This document shows, piece by piece, positions 25,502 through 33,555 of a stretch of 50,253 bases of DNA. Each line of letters begins with the position of its first letter. The stretch's first letter is position 1. The stretch is from positions 1 to 50,253 of the forward strand of contig JAFGKM010000038.1 in assembly GCA_016928555.1 (NCBI GenBank). The letters run 5' to 3'. The notes beneath the pieces are model-generated. The model was given only the letters and a program-made list of their open reading frames with translations. It had not been told where the DNA came from and made no database searches. The position numbers were made by a program, and so were the translations under genes. This DNA is from Candidatus Omnitrophota bacterium. Its GTDB lineage: Bacteria; Ratteibacteria; UBA8468; B48-G9; JAFGKM01.

Positions 25502-26746
25502 CTATTCAAAACGGCTCGCCCATCCCGGCTTCGTCCACCTGAAAATGGTCAGCTCGGCATCCGACACCCCGGGCTCTCCCGGGGGATGCTGAGTCCTCAA
25601 AGCAGTATCATAGTGGACCATTCCGTTGTTGCTCACGACAATCTCGTTCGCCACAATGTCTCCGTAAATCTGTGCATTGTTTGAAACGACAATCTTGCCA
25701 TTGGGCGCATAAATAACTCCGACGATTGTGACCGAATTGTTTTCAATGGATTGCGTCTCGTTTGAAAGAATATATATTGCCAGGTTGGAAGCGCTCGGAG
25801 GGCTGTTAATATCCGAGCCGTTGCTCAGAATAATCTTGCTGCCTATGTATATCTCACTGACTCCGTTGAAAGTAAACGTGGTATTGTTATTCATTTTAAA
25901 AACCTGTTCAATGTACAGCCGCACATTGCCTGTCACGATAACGCTTGAGTTATTGTTCAGTTCAATATTCTTAAGCCTGTAGCTGCCCCCGGAGATTGTT
26001 ATGGAATTGTTATTATTAACCTGAAGATTGCCTCCGCTCAGCGTGTAGTTGCCTGAAGGCTGTATGCGGGAATCCCCATGCACGGGATAAGGAAGGACTT
26101 CAAGGTCGTCAGGCACATCAATCTGTGGCAGTTCTATTTCGGGAGCTGTATAATTCTTATTCCCCGTAATTCCATTGGAAGGGTCATAAATATCCGCAGG
26201 TTCTCCGGTGCTTACCGACGCATCCCCTCTCACTATTCCGTTGTTGTAAACCATAACGGAGTTGTTGCTTCTGACATCCCCGTCATTTCCCATGTTTGAA
26301 CCGCCGTACGGACCAAGCGCCGAATTGTAACTGTCAACAAAACCGTTATTCCATATGGTCACCCTGATACTCCCGAATATCCCGTGAGAAAATATGCCTC
26401 CACCGCCGCCATAGCCGAGCGTCAGTTTGACCGTTTCGCTTATATTGTTTACGGTCCCCGTGGAAATAACGTTTATGTCCTCATCCTCTTCCTCCAGCAC
26501 CACTGAAAATGAGCCGTCTCCCATATAAACAGGGGTTTCTTCAGGGTCCCATGTGATATCATCCGCAAGGTGCGCATACGCCCTGTATGCGCCGGCCTCG
26601 GCGAGATAAAAGGCCTTCTCTCTGTTCAGCCGCCTCCCCGCTCCTATTCTCTCCAGCCCGCCGAGGTATAATATGCCCAGGCCGATTATAACCATAATAA
26701 CTATCAATATCGCGGTTATCGGCAGAAGATACCCTTTATTATTCAT
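25502..26746 (-). CDS. PilX-like minor pilin with Asn-rich beta-helix domain
   Basis: 414 residues from the ATG at 26746. The track's longer N-terminus (VIPACCRQG) is a translated TGTCATCCCTGC repeat. The start NNKGYLLPITAILIVIMVII is a PilX-type membrane segment with a prepilin-like Gly, followed by REKAFYLAEAGAYRAY. From about residue 115 the protein is a ladder of short strands with repeated NN or NNN at turns (VNNNNSITISGG, ELNNNSSVIVTG, SNNAQIYGD), as in right-handed beta-helices. It is the last gene of the pilus operon, and the surface domain may sit at the pilus tip. Confidence 0.8.
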   Translation of the reverse strand: MNNKGYLLPITAILIVIMVIIGLGILYLGGLERIGAGRRLNREKAFYLAEAGAYRAYAHLADDITWDPEETPVYMGDGSFSVVLEEEDEDINVISTGTVNNISETVKLTLGYGGGGGIFSHGIFGSIRVTIWNNGFVDSYNSALGPYGGSNMGNDGDVRSNNSVMVYNNGIVRGDASVSTGEPADIYDPSNGITGNKNYTAPEIELPQIDVPDDLEVLPYPVHGDSRIQPSGNYTLSGGNLQVNNNNSITISGGSYRLKNIELNNNSSVIVTGNVRLYIEQVFKMNNNTTFTFNGVSEIYIGSKIILSNGSDINSPPSASNLAIYILSNETQSIENNSVTIVGVIYAPNGKIVVSNNAQIYGDIVANEIVVSNNGMVHYDTALRTQHPPGEPGVSDAELTIFRWTKPGWASRFE

Positions 26747-26772
26747 ATGCGTATTATCCCTTTTTGTCGTGG

Positions 26773-26802
26773 ATCCCTGCCTACAACATGCAGGGATGAC
26801 AG
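26773..26802. repeat. ATCCCTGC/GCAGGGAT dispersed repeat
   Basis: ATCCCTGCctacaacatGCAGGGATGACAG. It lies in the leader of the PilX-like gene and is read by the track as false N-terminal residues. Related sequence is at 41437-41470. Confidence 0.75.
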
Positions 26803-26808
26803 AAAACG

Positions 26809-27303
26809 TCAATTCCTCAGCCGCACAAGAAACTCGTTCTCCAGCAGTTTGCCGGCTTTTTCAACCTTGATATTTACGTTCACCGTATTAGTAAGTTCGG
26901 GATACTCGTAAAAATAAATTTCCGCCAGAGTATCCACGACAACCTCTGTCTTATCATTCTTGATATCTTCCAGAATAAGCTTACTGCCGCTCTTATAAAA
27001 TTCCTTTTCCCAGTTCATCTCCGGATCTTCATATCTGGCATTGATTCTTGCGCCTGCTTCCGGATCGCTGTCCTCCATTATATCCGATATTAAAAACTCG
27101 TTTGCCTCTTCCAGAATTGATTTAACCGTTAACGCCGCTATGTCCATATCCTCCTGCAGGGCTTTAATCTGTCTGCTTGTAAACCAGTCTCTGTACGCCG
27201 TATAAAGAAGAGTAGTTACCGCAAACAACCCTATAGCCGCGATAACAAGGACTACCATCAGCTCTATGAGGGTAACTCCTTTTCTGCAAATAACCTTTTT
27301 CAT
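26809..27303 (-). CDS. Prepilin-like protein (PilW-type minor pilin)
   Basis: 164 residues. The N-terminal methylation motif is RKGVTLIELMVVLVIAAIGL: leader peptidase would cut after Gly, leaving Val1 and Glu5. A long helix follows (QIKALQEDMDIAALTVKSIL), then a short acidic globular part. It lies 3 bases after the PilV-like gene and is probably a minor pilin of the same machine. Assignment to PilW rather than another minor pilin rests on position and N-terminal type only. Confidence 0.8.
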   Translation of the reverse strand: MKKVICRKGVTLIELMVVLVIAAIGLFAVTTLLYTAYRDWFTSRQIKALQEDMDIAALTVKSILEEANEFLISDIMEDSDPEAGARINARYEDPEMNWEKEFYKSGSKLILEDIKNDKTEVVVDTLAEIYFYEYPELTNTVNVNIKVEKAGKLLENEFLVRLRN

Positions 27304-27306
27304 GCT

Positions 27307-27666
27307 TTACCTGTCGTATATATATGTGCTTAGAGAGACCTCTCCGCCCTGGCCCCATTCCACCAGCACGTTAACGCTTTTGAAAATAACATCGTCTTCA
27401 TTCACGATTTCAACGGAAGTAGTTCTCTCTCCGGTTAAATTGCCGATTGCAACATCTTCCTCCTCAACTCCTTCTTCTACCGAAGAATAGGCCAGCCCTT
27501 TTATTTTTTCCATTTTTTCAACGGCGGCCCATGTGGCGTACCTTTCAAGACGGGCGTTATAAAGATTCTTGCGGTTGGCAAAATAAAAAAAGGAGCTTCC
27601 TATCAATCCTATGGCAAGTATAATTGTTGCTATCAAAACCTCGACAAGAGTAAAACCTCGCTTCAT
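27307..27666 (-). CDS. Prepilin-like protein (PilV-type minor pilin)
   Basis: 119 residues. KRGFTLVEVLIATIILAIGLIG is a class III prepilin signal with cleavage after Gly and Glu5 retained. LVEVLIA and the ILAIGLIG continuation are typical of PilV/GspI-like proteins. The short C-terminal domain has an acidic middle (SSVEEGVEEEDVA). It is separated from pilQ by two C-rich hairpin repeats, so its expression may differ from that of the upstream genes. Confidence 0.82.
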   Translation of the reverse strand: MKRGFTLVEVLIATIILAIGLIGSSFFYFANRKNLYNARLERYATWAAVEKMEKIKGLAYSSVEEGVEEEDVAIGNLTGERTTSVEIVNEDDVIFKSVNVLVEWGQGGEVSLSTYIYDR

Positions 27667-27670
27667 CTTA

Positions 27671-27767
27671 AAATCCCCCTTGAATCCCCCTTTTTAAAAG
27701 GGGGAGAGATTTATTCCTTTCTCCCTCTTCACCCCCCCCTTTGGCAAAGGGGGGCAGGGGGGGATTT
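27671..27767. repeat. Two tandem C-rich hairpin repeats between pilQ and the pilV-like gene
   Basis: The first unit is AAATCCCCCTTGAATCCCCC TTTTTAAAA GGGGG. The second is CCCCCCC TTTGGCAAA GGGGGG, ending GGGGGGGATTTC. Both are variants of the units at 10521, 17506 and 21646. They fill almost the whole 103-base gap inside the pilus operon. Confidence 0.85.
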
Positions 27768-27769
27768 CA

Positions 27770-29074
27770 TCACTGGCCGATTCTTTTTTTCTCTTCCTGT
27801 GCTATGGCGCCCGCCTGTTCGCTTGTAATAATCCTCGGGGTAAGGAACATCACAAGGTCGGTCTTCGCCGTCTGGTTGTCTGTCCTGCTGAACAAAAACG
27901 GAAGAATATCTCCGAGTATGGGAACCTTGCTCTTTCTTTTTGTGGTGTCCTGCCGCAACAGCCCGCCTATAACGAGAGTTTCTCCGTCTTTCACCATAAC
28001 CTTGGTTTTCGCCGTCCTCTCATTTGTATCTACAGCATCCGCAAAAACCGTTGACTTTACCGCCGAACTGACCGTCGGCTCAACGTCGAGTATTATGTAT
28101 CCTTCGGCATTTATGTGGGGGGTGACCTTCAAGCTTACGCCGATATCGCGGTATTCATACTCGGTAACCACTCTTCCCGCTTCCGGCGTCTCGGTAACCT
28201 TCGGGGACACCGCCATGTTCTTGGTTATTTTTATAATAGCAGGGGAGTCGTTCAAAGCGGTTATCCTCGGATTGGCAAGGATATTCGCCTCTCCCTTTTC
28301 CTCGAGGATTCTCAGGTTTGCCGTAAGCTCGGCAAGGGAGATTGTCCCGAGAGTGAACTGCGGATTCTCGGTTGACGTCGTAAGAGTGCCTCTCCTCGGA
28401 CCGACTACGTCCCTCGTGTAGCTTGCATCCAGAGGGTAAGAAGTATCAACCGCAGGGCCGAAAGCGCTGGCTCCGACGTTCCACCTTATGCCGAGGTCCT
28501 TTAAGGTATCGGTCGAAAGCTCCACAAGAACAGCCTCTATTGCAACCTGAGAAACGATTTTATCAAGCGCCTTTATAATGTCTCCAAGCTCCGCCAGCAA
28601 TTCCGGGTTTTCCCGGACTGTAATGCTGTTCGTCCTGCTGTCTACGGCAATCTGCCCGTTTCCGCTTATCAGTGTTCCGAGAACCTTGCCAAGGTCTTCC
28701 GCCCGGGCATACTGCAGAAAAAACGTTTCGCTCCTGAACGGCGAGATAACGCCGGAGGATTCCTTTACAATGTATGTCTCCGTATCGGCAATCTTTTCCC
28801 TGTAAAGTCCGTTCGCTTTCAGAATGGCGTCAATCGCTTCCTCCCCCGAAACGTTTTCAAGATAAGCGCTTATAAGCTTTTCACCGAGCTCCGCGCCGGT
28901 TATCATCCTTACCCCCGTCATTTTGCTCAGGCTTTGAAGGACGTGGCTCAGCTTTGCCTGGTAGAAAGTCAGTGTAACATTCTCCCCTCCGGCCGGCAGA
29001 ACGGCTCCGGACGGAATAAGGAATACTCCGAGAAAAACCAGCGTTATTAATGCGGAACGCAGTTGTTTTTTCAT
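27770..29074 (-). CDS. pilQ: Type IV pilus secretin PilQ (short form)
   Basis: 434 residues from the ATG at 29074, 9 bases after GAGGAG; the ATG at 29083 abuts that site. A signal peptide (LITLVFLGVFLIPSGAVLPAG) opens the protein. An STN/N0-like domain follows (FYQAKLSHVLQSLSKMTGV), then a secretin N1 repeat (FFLQYARAEDLGKVLGTLIS) and the secretin barrel, with VGGLLRQDTTKRKSKVPILGDIP-type sequence near the end. It forms the outer-membrane pore for the pilus. AMIN domains common in longer PilQ proteins are absent. Confidence 0.93.
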   Translation of the reverse strand: MKKQLRSALITLVFLGVFLIPSGAVLPAGGENVTLTFYQAKLSHVLQSLSKMTGVRMITGAELGEKLISAYLENVSGEEAIDAILKANGLYREKIADTETYIVKESSGVISPFRSETFFLQYARAEDLGKVLGTLISGNGQIAVDSRTNSITVRENPELLAELGDIIKALDKIVSQVAIEAVLVELSTDTLKDLGIRWNVGASAFGPAVDTSYPLDASYTRDVVGPRRGTLTTSTENPQFTLGTISLAELTANLRILEEKGEANILANPRITALNDSPAIIKITKNMAVSPKVTETPEAGRVVTEYEYRDIGVSLKVTPHINAEGYIILDVEPTVSSAVKSTVFADAVDTNERTAKTKVMVKDGETLVIGGLLRQDTTKRKSKVPILGDILPFLFSRTDNQTAKTDLVMFLTPRIITSEQAGAIAQEEKKRIGQ

Positions 29075-29087
29075 TTTTATCATCTCC

Positions 29088-29570
29088 TCATTTTTTTATT
29101 TCAAGGGGAAGCATGGTATCCCCGCGCTTAATAATAACTTTGTCCTCCATCACTTTGTAAACTTCATACTCTCCTACAAGTTCTCCTTCTCCTTTAACCT
29201 CGTCGCCTATGATGGCGACGGGAGACTTGCCGTCAAAAATTATCCCGGACACGATTAATTCCGGAGTTTTTTCCTCATGCGCCGGTTCTCCTTCCGTTTC
29301 CTGCACTGTGCTCGGGGGAGGTATCAGAGAAACGAACGGGTCTTTCTTCGGACCTGCATTCCGGCGGATTTCCGCAGCCGGCAGGACGTCAAGCTTTTTT
29401 TTCAGCTGATGCAGGTTTTCCTCCACCTTGGTTATATCCAGAACCTTTGCGGCAGACGCCTCCGATGCCCTGGCGGAATCGCCTTTTTCCGGTTCTCCGC
29501 ATAACAGAACACAGGTTACGGCCAAACACAATATCAGATTAACTTTGAGTTTTTTTAACATCTCCGGCAT
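29088..29570 (-). CDS. pilP: Type IV pilus assembly protein PilP
   Basis: 160 residues. A signal or anchor segment (VNLILCLAVTCVLLCGE) is followed by a linker and the PilP-like segment NAGPKKDPFVSLIPP. A small beta domain comes last (ELIVSGIIFDGKSPVAIIGDE, VYKVMEDKVIIKRGD). PilP connects the inner-membrane PilN/O complex to the PilQ secretin. The start overlaps pilO by 32 bases. The ATG at 29561 is an alternative start. No canonical lipobox is seen, unlike many PilP proteins. Confidence 0.85.
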   Translation of the reverse strand: MPEMLKKLKVNLILCLAVTCVLLCGEPEKGDSARASEASAAKVLDITKVEENLHQLKKKLDVLPAAEIRRNAGPKKDPFVSLIPPPSTVQETEGEPAHEEKTPELIVSGIIFDGKSPVAIIGDEVKGEGELVGEYEVYKVMEDKVIIKRGDTMLPLEIKK

Positions 29571-30120
29571 CCTTTTTGAGTCCGCGGAAAATCAAATCGT
29601 ACAGCGGCTGGCCGTCCTCTCCCGAGCCGCGGCCGACAACGCCGATTTCCCTTATCATAAGAAATCTCCTGTTGCCCTCAACCTCGTCCACGAAATAAAG
29701 CACGTTATTAAAACTTCCGGAAAACCTGACCTTCCATCCGTAATATCTTTTACCCATCTGGGCTTCCCTTGAAGAACCGCTTTTGAGAACGGATGTTTCA
29801 AGAAGTTCAAGATTGGTTCTTTTCGCCGTATCCGCAATATAATTGTAAAAAGTAAGGCCCGCGTCAACTCCGCCGGCGTCAAGCCACTCAAAATTGTTTG
29901 ATTTGACTGCGGCCTGCCTTATTGTATCGTTCAAAGATTTGAGAAAAGACGGAGAGGAGGTTATCTTTATCAAAGTATATTCCACTTCCGACTTTTCAAC
30001 CCTGTATTTTTCTATCTTGGCCCTCTGCGGGATAAATACAAAACGGTAAACAGCGCCCGCTATCAGCACGTAAGACAAAATCATCCACACAAGATACTTT
30101 TTAATCAGATGCGCCAGCAA
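29539..30120 (-). CDS. pilO: Type IV pilus inner-membrane protein PilO
   Basis: 193 residues. A short cytoplasmic tail, one membrane helix (VWMILSYVLIAGAVYRFVF), a coiled-coil region and a ferredoxin-like periplasmic domain ending in LIFRGLKKD give the PilO layout. It pairs with PilN in the alignment complex. It overlaps pilN by 20 bases upstream and pilP by 32 downstream, so translation is coupled. Confidence 0.87.
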   Translation of the reverse strand: MLAHLIKKYLVWMILSYVLIAGAVYRFVFIPQRAKIEKYRVEKSEVEYTLIKITSSPSFLKSLNDTIRQAAVKSNNFEWLDAGGVDAGLTFYNYIADTAKRTNLELLETSVLKSGSSREAQMGKRYYGWKVRFSGSFNNVLYFVDEVEGNRRFLMIREIGVVGRGSGEDGQPLYDLIFRGLKKDAGDVKKTQS

Positions 30121-30715
30121 TTTTTTTCACGCTCCTTTTCTGCTTCAATTCGCATTCTATCTCAAAAGACACGACCTGCCTTCTTTCCCTTTCCACCTTT
30201 ATGACTTCTTTAAGGTAAACCGCGCCGAACATGGAACCGCTCCCGAGGTTTCTCACAAACCTGTCAATCGCCGCCCGCTCGTCGGCAATATCAGGGAATA
30301 CGTATCCCTTTATCGTTATAGCCACCGTCTCTTTTTTCTCGTCGGCCGGCGATGAAAACTTTTCAAGCCATATCCCGGCGGGAACGTTGCGGGCGGTAAA
30401 GGCAAGTATCGGCGCCCAAAAAATTTTCCCACGGGACTCCTCCGCGAAAAAATCCATCTTTTTCAGCAGGCGCACGCTCTCTTTCTCCCTTGCCTTTATG
30501 TATTCAACTTTTTCGCTCTCTCCGGAAATCTTTTCCTCTATGGTCTTTATTTCACGGCGCATATGCCTGATATTCAATTCATTCCTCAAAAAATTCATTG
30601 CCAGAATCATCAGCAGGAAAGCAAGCCCCGCAAAATATATGATGAAAAGATTGACGACCACCCGCTGTTTCCTGAATTTCGCAAGCCGCGCCTTTATTAT
30701 ATTAAGTTCAATCAT
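30101..30715 (-). CDS. pilN: Type IV pilus inner-membrane protein PilN
   Basis: 204 residues from the ATG at 30715. The ten extra track residues extend into pilM. It opens with IELNIIKARLAKFRKQR, a PilM-binding-type cytoplasmic motif (INLLP-like). One membrane helix follows (VNLFIIYFAGLAFLLMILAM), then a coiled coil and a periplasmic fold containing ITIKGYVFPD. Its ATG overlaps the pilM stop. It forms the PilM/N/O platform. Confidence 0.88.
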   Translation of the reverse strand: MIELNIIKARLAKFRKQRVVVNLFIIYFAGLAFLLMILAMNFLRNELNIRHMRREIKTIEEKISGESEKVEYIKAREKESVRLLKKMDFFAEESRGKIFWAPILAFTARNVPAGIWLEKFSSPADEKKETVAITIKGYVFPDIADERAAIDRFVRNLGSGSMFGAVYLKEVIKVERERRQVVSFEIECELKQKRSVKKIAGASD

Positions 30716-31725
30716 TTGATTTTCCTGAGAACAAGCCCCAGACAAACCGCGAACATTATGCCTTTCTTTTTAATTTCCTCCGGCAGTGAATATGTTTTTA
30801 CCTCGGACAAATTCTCAAGCGGATTCCACAGAGCCGCATCAATTTTTACATTCTGTCCGACCGTTTCAAGCAAACCGGGAAACACCGAAGCGCCGCCGGT
30901 TAAAAACAGCCTTTCAGGGGACTTTCCCGTTTTAGCCCTGAAATACTCAATGCTTGCCTGCATCTCCATCAGCAGTTCTTCAATGCCTTCGGCTAAAATT
31001 TTTTGAACATCTTCCCTGTTCTCTTCCTTATTGCTGTATATCTCCGCCTCTTCCTGCGAGATATGCTTCCCTGCGGCGACAACACCCGTCAGATTCCTGC
31101 CTCCGAACGGGATATCCCTTATCAGAGCAAACCCGCCTTTTTCCGAAAGGATAAAATTGGAAGTTTTGTGCCCGATGTTAAGGATAAAAACAACGCCGCC
31201 CTGTTTTTTATTCAGGAAACTGAAAGAGTTGAAAACGGCGAGTGCGTCATGGTCTAATATAAGCGGCCTGAGCCCCGCCCTGTGCAGAGCCGCCGTGAAA
31301 AAATCGCACTTATCCTTCTGATAACCTGCAAAAAGAACCGTCCTGCCTCCTTCTTTGCCGGGAAGCAAGAGATAATCATATTCCATGTTTTTAGCACCGC
31401 CCGGAGTTACCTGCATAAGTTCCAGCTGAACTGCGGATTTCACCTCGGATTCGGGAAGTTTCGGGATGTCAAAATAGTGAATCACAGCTCCGTCTCCGCT
31501 TATGCCTGATACGGCCCTCTTTTCCCTTATACCTCCGTCATGCAGAAACTTCTTCAGAGATTTCACAAAAACATCCTGTTCGCGTTCAACAAGACTGCTC
31601 CTGAAATCGGAAAAAGGGTTCGGAAAATACCCTATCTTTTTTATGAACAGCCTTCCGCCCCTCTCGCTTCCTTCAATAACCTTTACATAGCAGGAGCCGG
31701 CATCGACCGCTACAATGTGTCTCAT
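30712..31725 (-). CDS. pilM: Type IV pilus assembly ATPase-like protein PilM
   Basis: 337 residues of actin/FtsA-like fold. The N-terminal phosphate-1 motif is VAVDAGSCYVKVIEG. A second phosphate region is VFILNIGHKTSNFIL, and the adenosine motif is LFLTGGASVFPGL. It is a cytoplasmic partner of PilN. It is separated from pilA by a hairpin (31768-31792), which could let pilA mRNA be more abundant. Confidence 0.92.
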   Translation of the reverse strand: MRHIVAVDAGSCYVKVIEGSERGGRLFIKKIGYFPNPFSDFRSSLVEREQDVFVKSLKKFLHDGGIREKRAVSGISGDGAVIHYFDIPKLPESEVKSAVQLELMQVTPGGAKNMEYDYLLLPGKEGGRTVLFAGYQKDKCDFFTAALHRAGLRPLILDHDALAVFNSFSFLNKKQGGVVFILNIGHKTSNFILSEKGGFALIRDIPFGGRNLTGVVAAGKHISQEEAEIYSNKEENREDVQKILAEGIEELLMEMQASIEYFRAKTGKSPERLFLTGGASVFPGLLETVGQNVKIDAALWNPLENLSEVKTYSLPEEIKKKGIMFAVCLGLVLRKIK

Positions 31726-31767
31726 GTCATCTGCCTTTTTTCAAAAATAAGTCCGTTTTAAAGAACC

Positions 31768-31792
31768 GGGGCCGTTTTGTGCAAACAGCCCC
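31768..31792 (-). terminator. Possible attenuator hairpin between pilA and pilM
   Basis: On the minus-strand RNA, GGGGCUGUUU pairs with AAACGGCCCC (one G-U pair) around a 5-base loop. No clean U-run follows, so partial termination or mRNA 3'-end protection is more likely than a full stop. Confidence 0.45.
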
Positions 31793-31807
31793 CCGTCCTT
31801 AAAATTG

Positions 31808-32221
31808 TCACAGCCCGTCATAAGTTATCGTTGCGCCTGCCGCATTCGTATAAGTCATCGTCACCGTTATGCCTGCGGCATCCCCCGCCCCGACAGTTTC
31901 CGCGGTAAATCCCGCGGCGCTTGCGGCGGTAACTTCATAGGTTGTGAAATACTTATTGCCCGTCGGGTCAACCCCGAGGTTGGTTGTCAGGTCGGCCATG
32001 TCGTCTTCCGGGCCGTAATACGAATTGTGCTCGGCATAATAGACTCTCTGTCCGGTCAGAACCGAACCGAGAAGAGCCGCTCCCTCGGCCGCCCTTGCCC
32101 TCTTGACCTGTCCCCTGAAAATCGGGATTGAGATGGCCGCAAGGATACCGACTATGATGACAACCGTCATCAATTCTATCAGCGTGAAACCTTTCCTGTT
32201 GCTTCTGACTTTCCTGAACAT
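31808..32221 (-). CDS. pilA: Major type IV pilin PilA
   Basis: 137 residues. The prepilin signal RKGFTLIELMTVVIIVGILAAISIPIF is near perfect: cleavage after Gly, Phe1 and Glu5, and the conserved hydrophobic helix. The mature protein is about 125 residues with an Ala/Gly/Thr-rich C-terminal domain (YEVTAASAAGFTAETVGAGD) and no Cys pair, so no disulfide D-loop. A strong ribosome binding site, AAAGGAGGG, precedes the ATG. It lies between pilC and pilM within the operon. Confidence 0.94.
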   Translation of the reverse strand: MFRKVRSNRKGFTLIELMTVVIIVGILAAISIPIFRGQVKRARAAEGAALLGSVLTGQRVYYAEHNSYYGPEDDMADLTTNLGVDPTGNKYFTTYEVTAASAAGFTAETVGAGDAAGITVTMTYTNAAGATITYDGL

Positions 32222-32257
32222 TTTTACGTCCCTCCTTTTTTTGTTGTTGCGCCTGTT

Positions 32258-32296
32258 TTATTTTTCTGACTTACAATCTCCGCTCTTTTCCTGCAC
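32258..32296 (-). CDS. Possible 12-codon leader peptide upstream of pilA
   Basis: In the pilC-pilA gap, AAAGGAGG stands 4 bases before a GTG that opens a 12-codon frame (VQEKSGDCKSEK) ending in TAA. This is a better ribosome site than many genes here have. It could be a leader peptide, a relic, or chance. Confidence 0.25.
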   Translation of the reverse strand: MQEKSGDCKSEK

Positions 32297-32319
32297 ACCA
32301 CCTCCTTTTGCCGAGACAT

Positions 32320-33549
32320 TCACTTCATTGCGGCCGCCATGTTGAATATAGGCAGGTATATCGCAATTACGACTATTCCCACAATCACGCCCAGCCCTAT
32401 TATCAACACCGGCTCTATAATTGAAGCAAGTATGCTCAACGTAGCGTCAACCTCATCACGGAAAAACCGGGCTGTCCTCGAGAGCATCTCTTCAACCTTG
32501 CCCGTCTCCTCACCTACAGTTACCATCCTTACAAGTATTAAAGGAAAAATTCTGTGTTTTTTCATCTCGCTTCCCACAAGCGAACCCTTTATCACTCCCT
32601 CGCGCACCTTATGCACCGTCTGTTCAATAACCCTGTTGCCCGCTGTTTTTGAGACGATTTCAAGGGCGGAAACAATCGGGACTCCCCCCGTAAGAAGAGT
32701 GGAAAGCGAACCGGAAAATCTTGAAAGGCTCAATTTCAGCATCATGTTTCCGAAAAGGGGAGCCCGCAGTTTCGCCATGTCAATATTCTTCCTGCCGGCA
32801 GGCGTCTTCCCAAAGAAAAACAGGAAGATGCCGAAAAGCGCCAGCCCGATTAAAATAAAGGGCAGGGCGGCTATAAGAAAACCGCTGATTCCCAGGACAA
32901 CAAGCGTGAATTTTGGCAGAGGCGCCCCGAAATCGCTGAAAATTTCCCGGAATTTCGGAAGAAGGTAAAGAAAGACAAAAGATACGACGGCTATAAAAAA
33001 CACGACCACCACCGCGGGATAGCTGACCGCCTGCCTTATCTTGCTTCTTAGCACAATCTGTTCCTCAAGGTTTGAAGCAATCTCGGCCAGAACCTCGGCA
33101 AGGTTCCCGCTTTCCTCCCCTGAAGTAACCAGCGCAACGTAGAGGGGGGAAAACACCCTCGGATATTTTGAAAGAGACCTTGAAAAATTACTACCTTCCT
33201 GAATATCTCTCCGTATCTTTTTCAATACCTGCGAAAAATGGCGGTTGGATGTCTGCATACTGAGGTCTTCCAGAGTTTCAACGATTGGAACCCCGGCGGA
33301 CAGCATGGCAGAACACTGCCTTGTGAATATAGCCAGTTCCTTAAGGCTTATCCTCCTCCTTGTGGAAACAGGCGCATTTTTTCTCGCTTCCCGGAATGCC
33401 TCCTCTTTCTGTCCCGCCGGACGGACGTCCACGGGGAAGAGGTTCTGGCCTCTCAACCGCGTCAAAACCGCAAGGTTTGAAGCCGCATCAAGTATGCCCT
33501 CTATCTTCTGCCCGCCCGCATCCCGCGCCGTATACTGGTATCTCGCCAT
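32320..33549 (-). CDS. pilC: Type IV pilus inner-membrane platform protein PilC
   Basis: 409 residues. The N-terminus YQYTARDAGGQKIEG is typical. Two GspF domains follow, with LAIFTRQCSAMLSAGVPIVE (first) and LSRFSGSLSTLLTGGVPIVS (second). Membrane helices lie near residues 165-230, and a C-terminal helix ends in VIVGIVVIAIYLPIFNM. It anchors the assembly motor in the inner membrane. It begins 6 bases after pilB. Confidence 0.95.
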   Translation of the reverse strand: MARYQYTARDAGGQKIEGILDAASNLAVLTRLRGQNLFPVDVRPAGQKEEAFREARKNAPVSTRRRISLKELAIFTRQCSAMLSAGVPIVETLEDLSMQTSNRHFSQVLKKIRRDIQEGSNFSRSLSKYPRVFSPLYVALVTSGEESGNLAEVLAEIASNLEEQIVLRSKIRQAVSYPAVVVVFFIAVVSFVFLYLLPKFREIFSDFGAPLPKFTLVVLGISGFLIAALPFILIGLALFGIFLFFFGKTPAGRKNIDMAKLRAPLFGNMMLKLSLSRFSGSLSTLLTGGVPIVSALEIVSKTAGNRVIEQTVHKVREGVIKGSLVGSEMKKHRIFPLILVRMVTVGEETGKVEEMLSRTARFFRDEVDATLSILASIIEPVLIIGLGVIVGIVVIAIYLPIFNMAAAMK

Positions 33550-33555
33550 GTTTTT

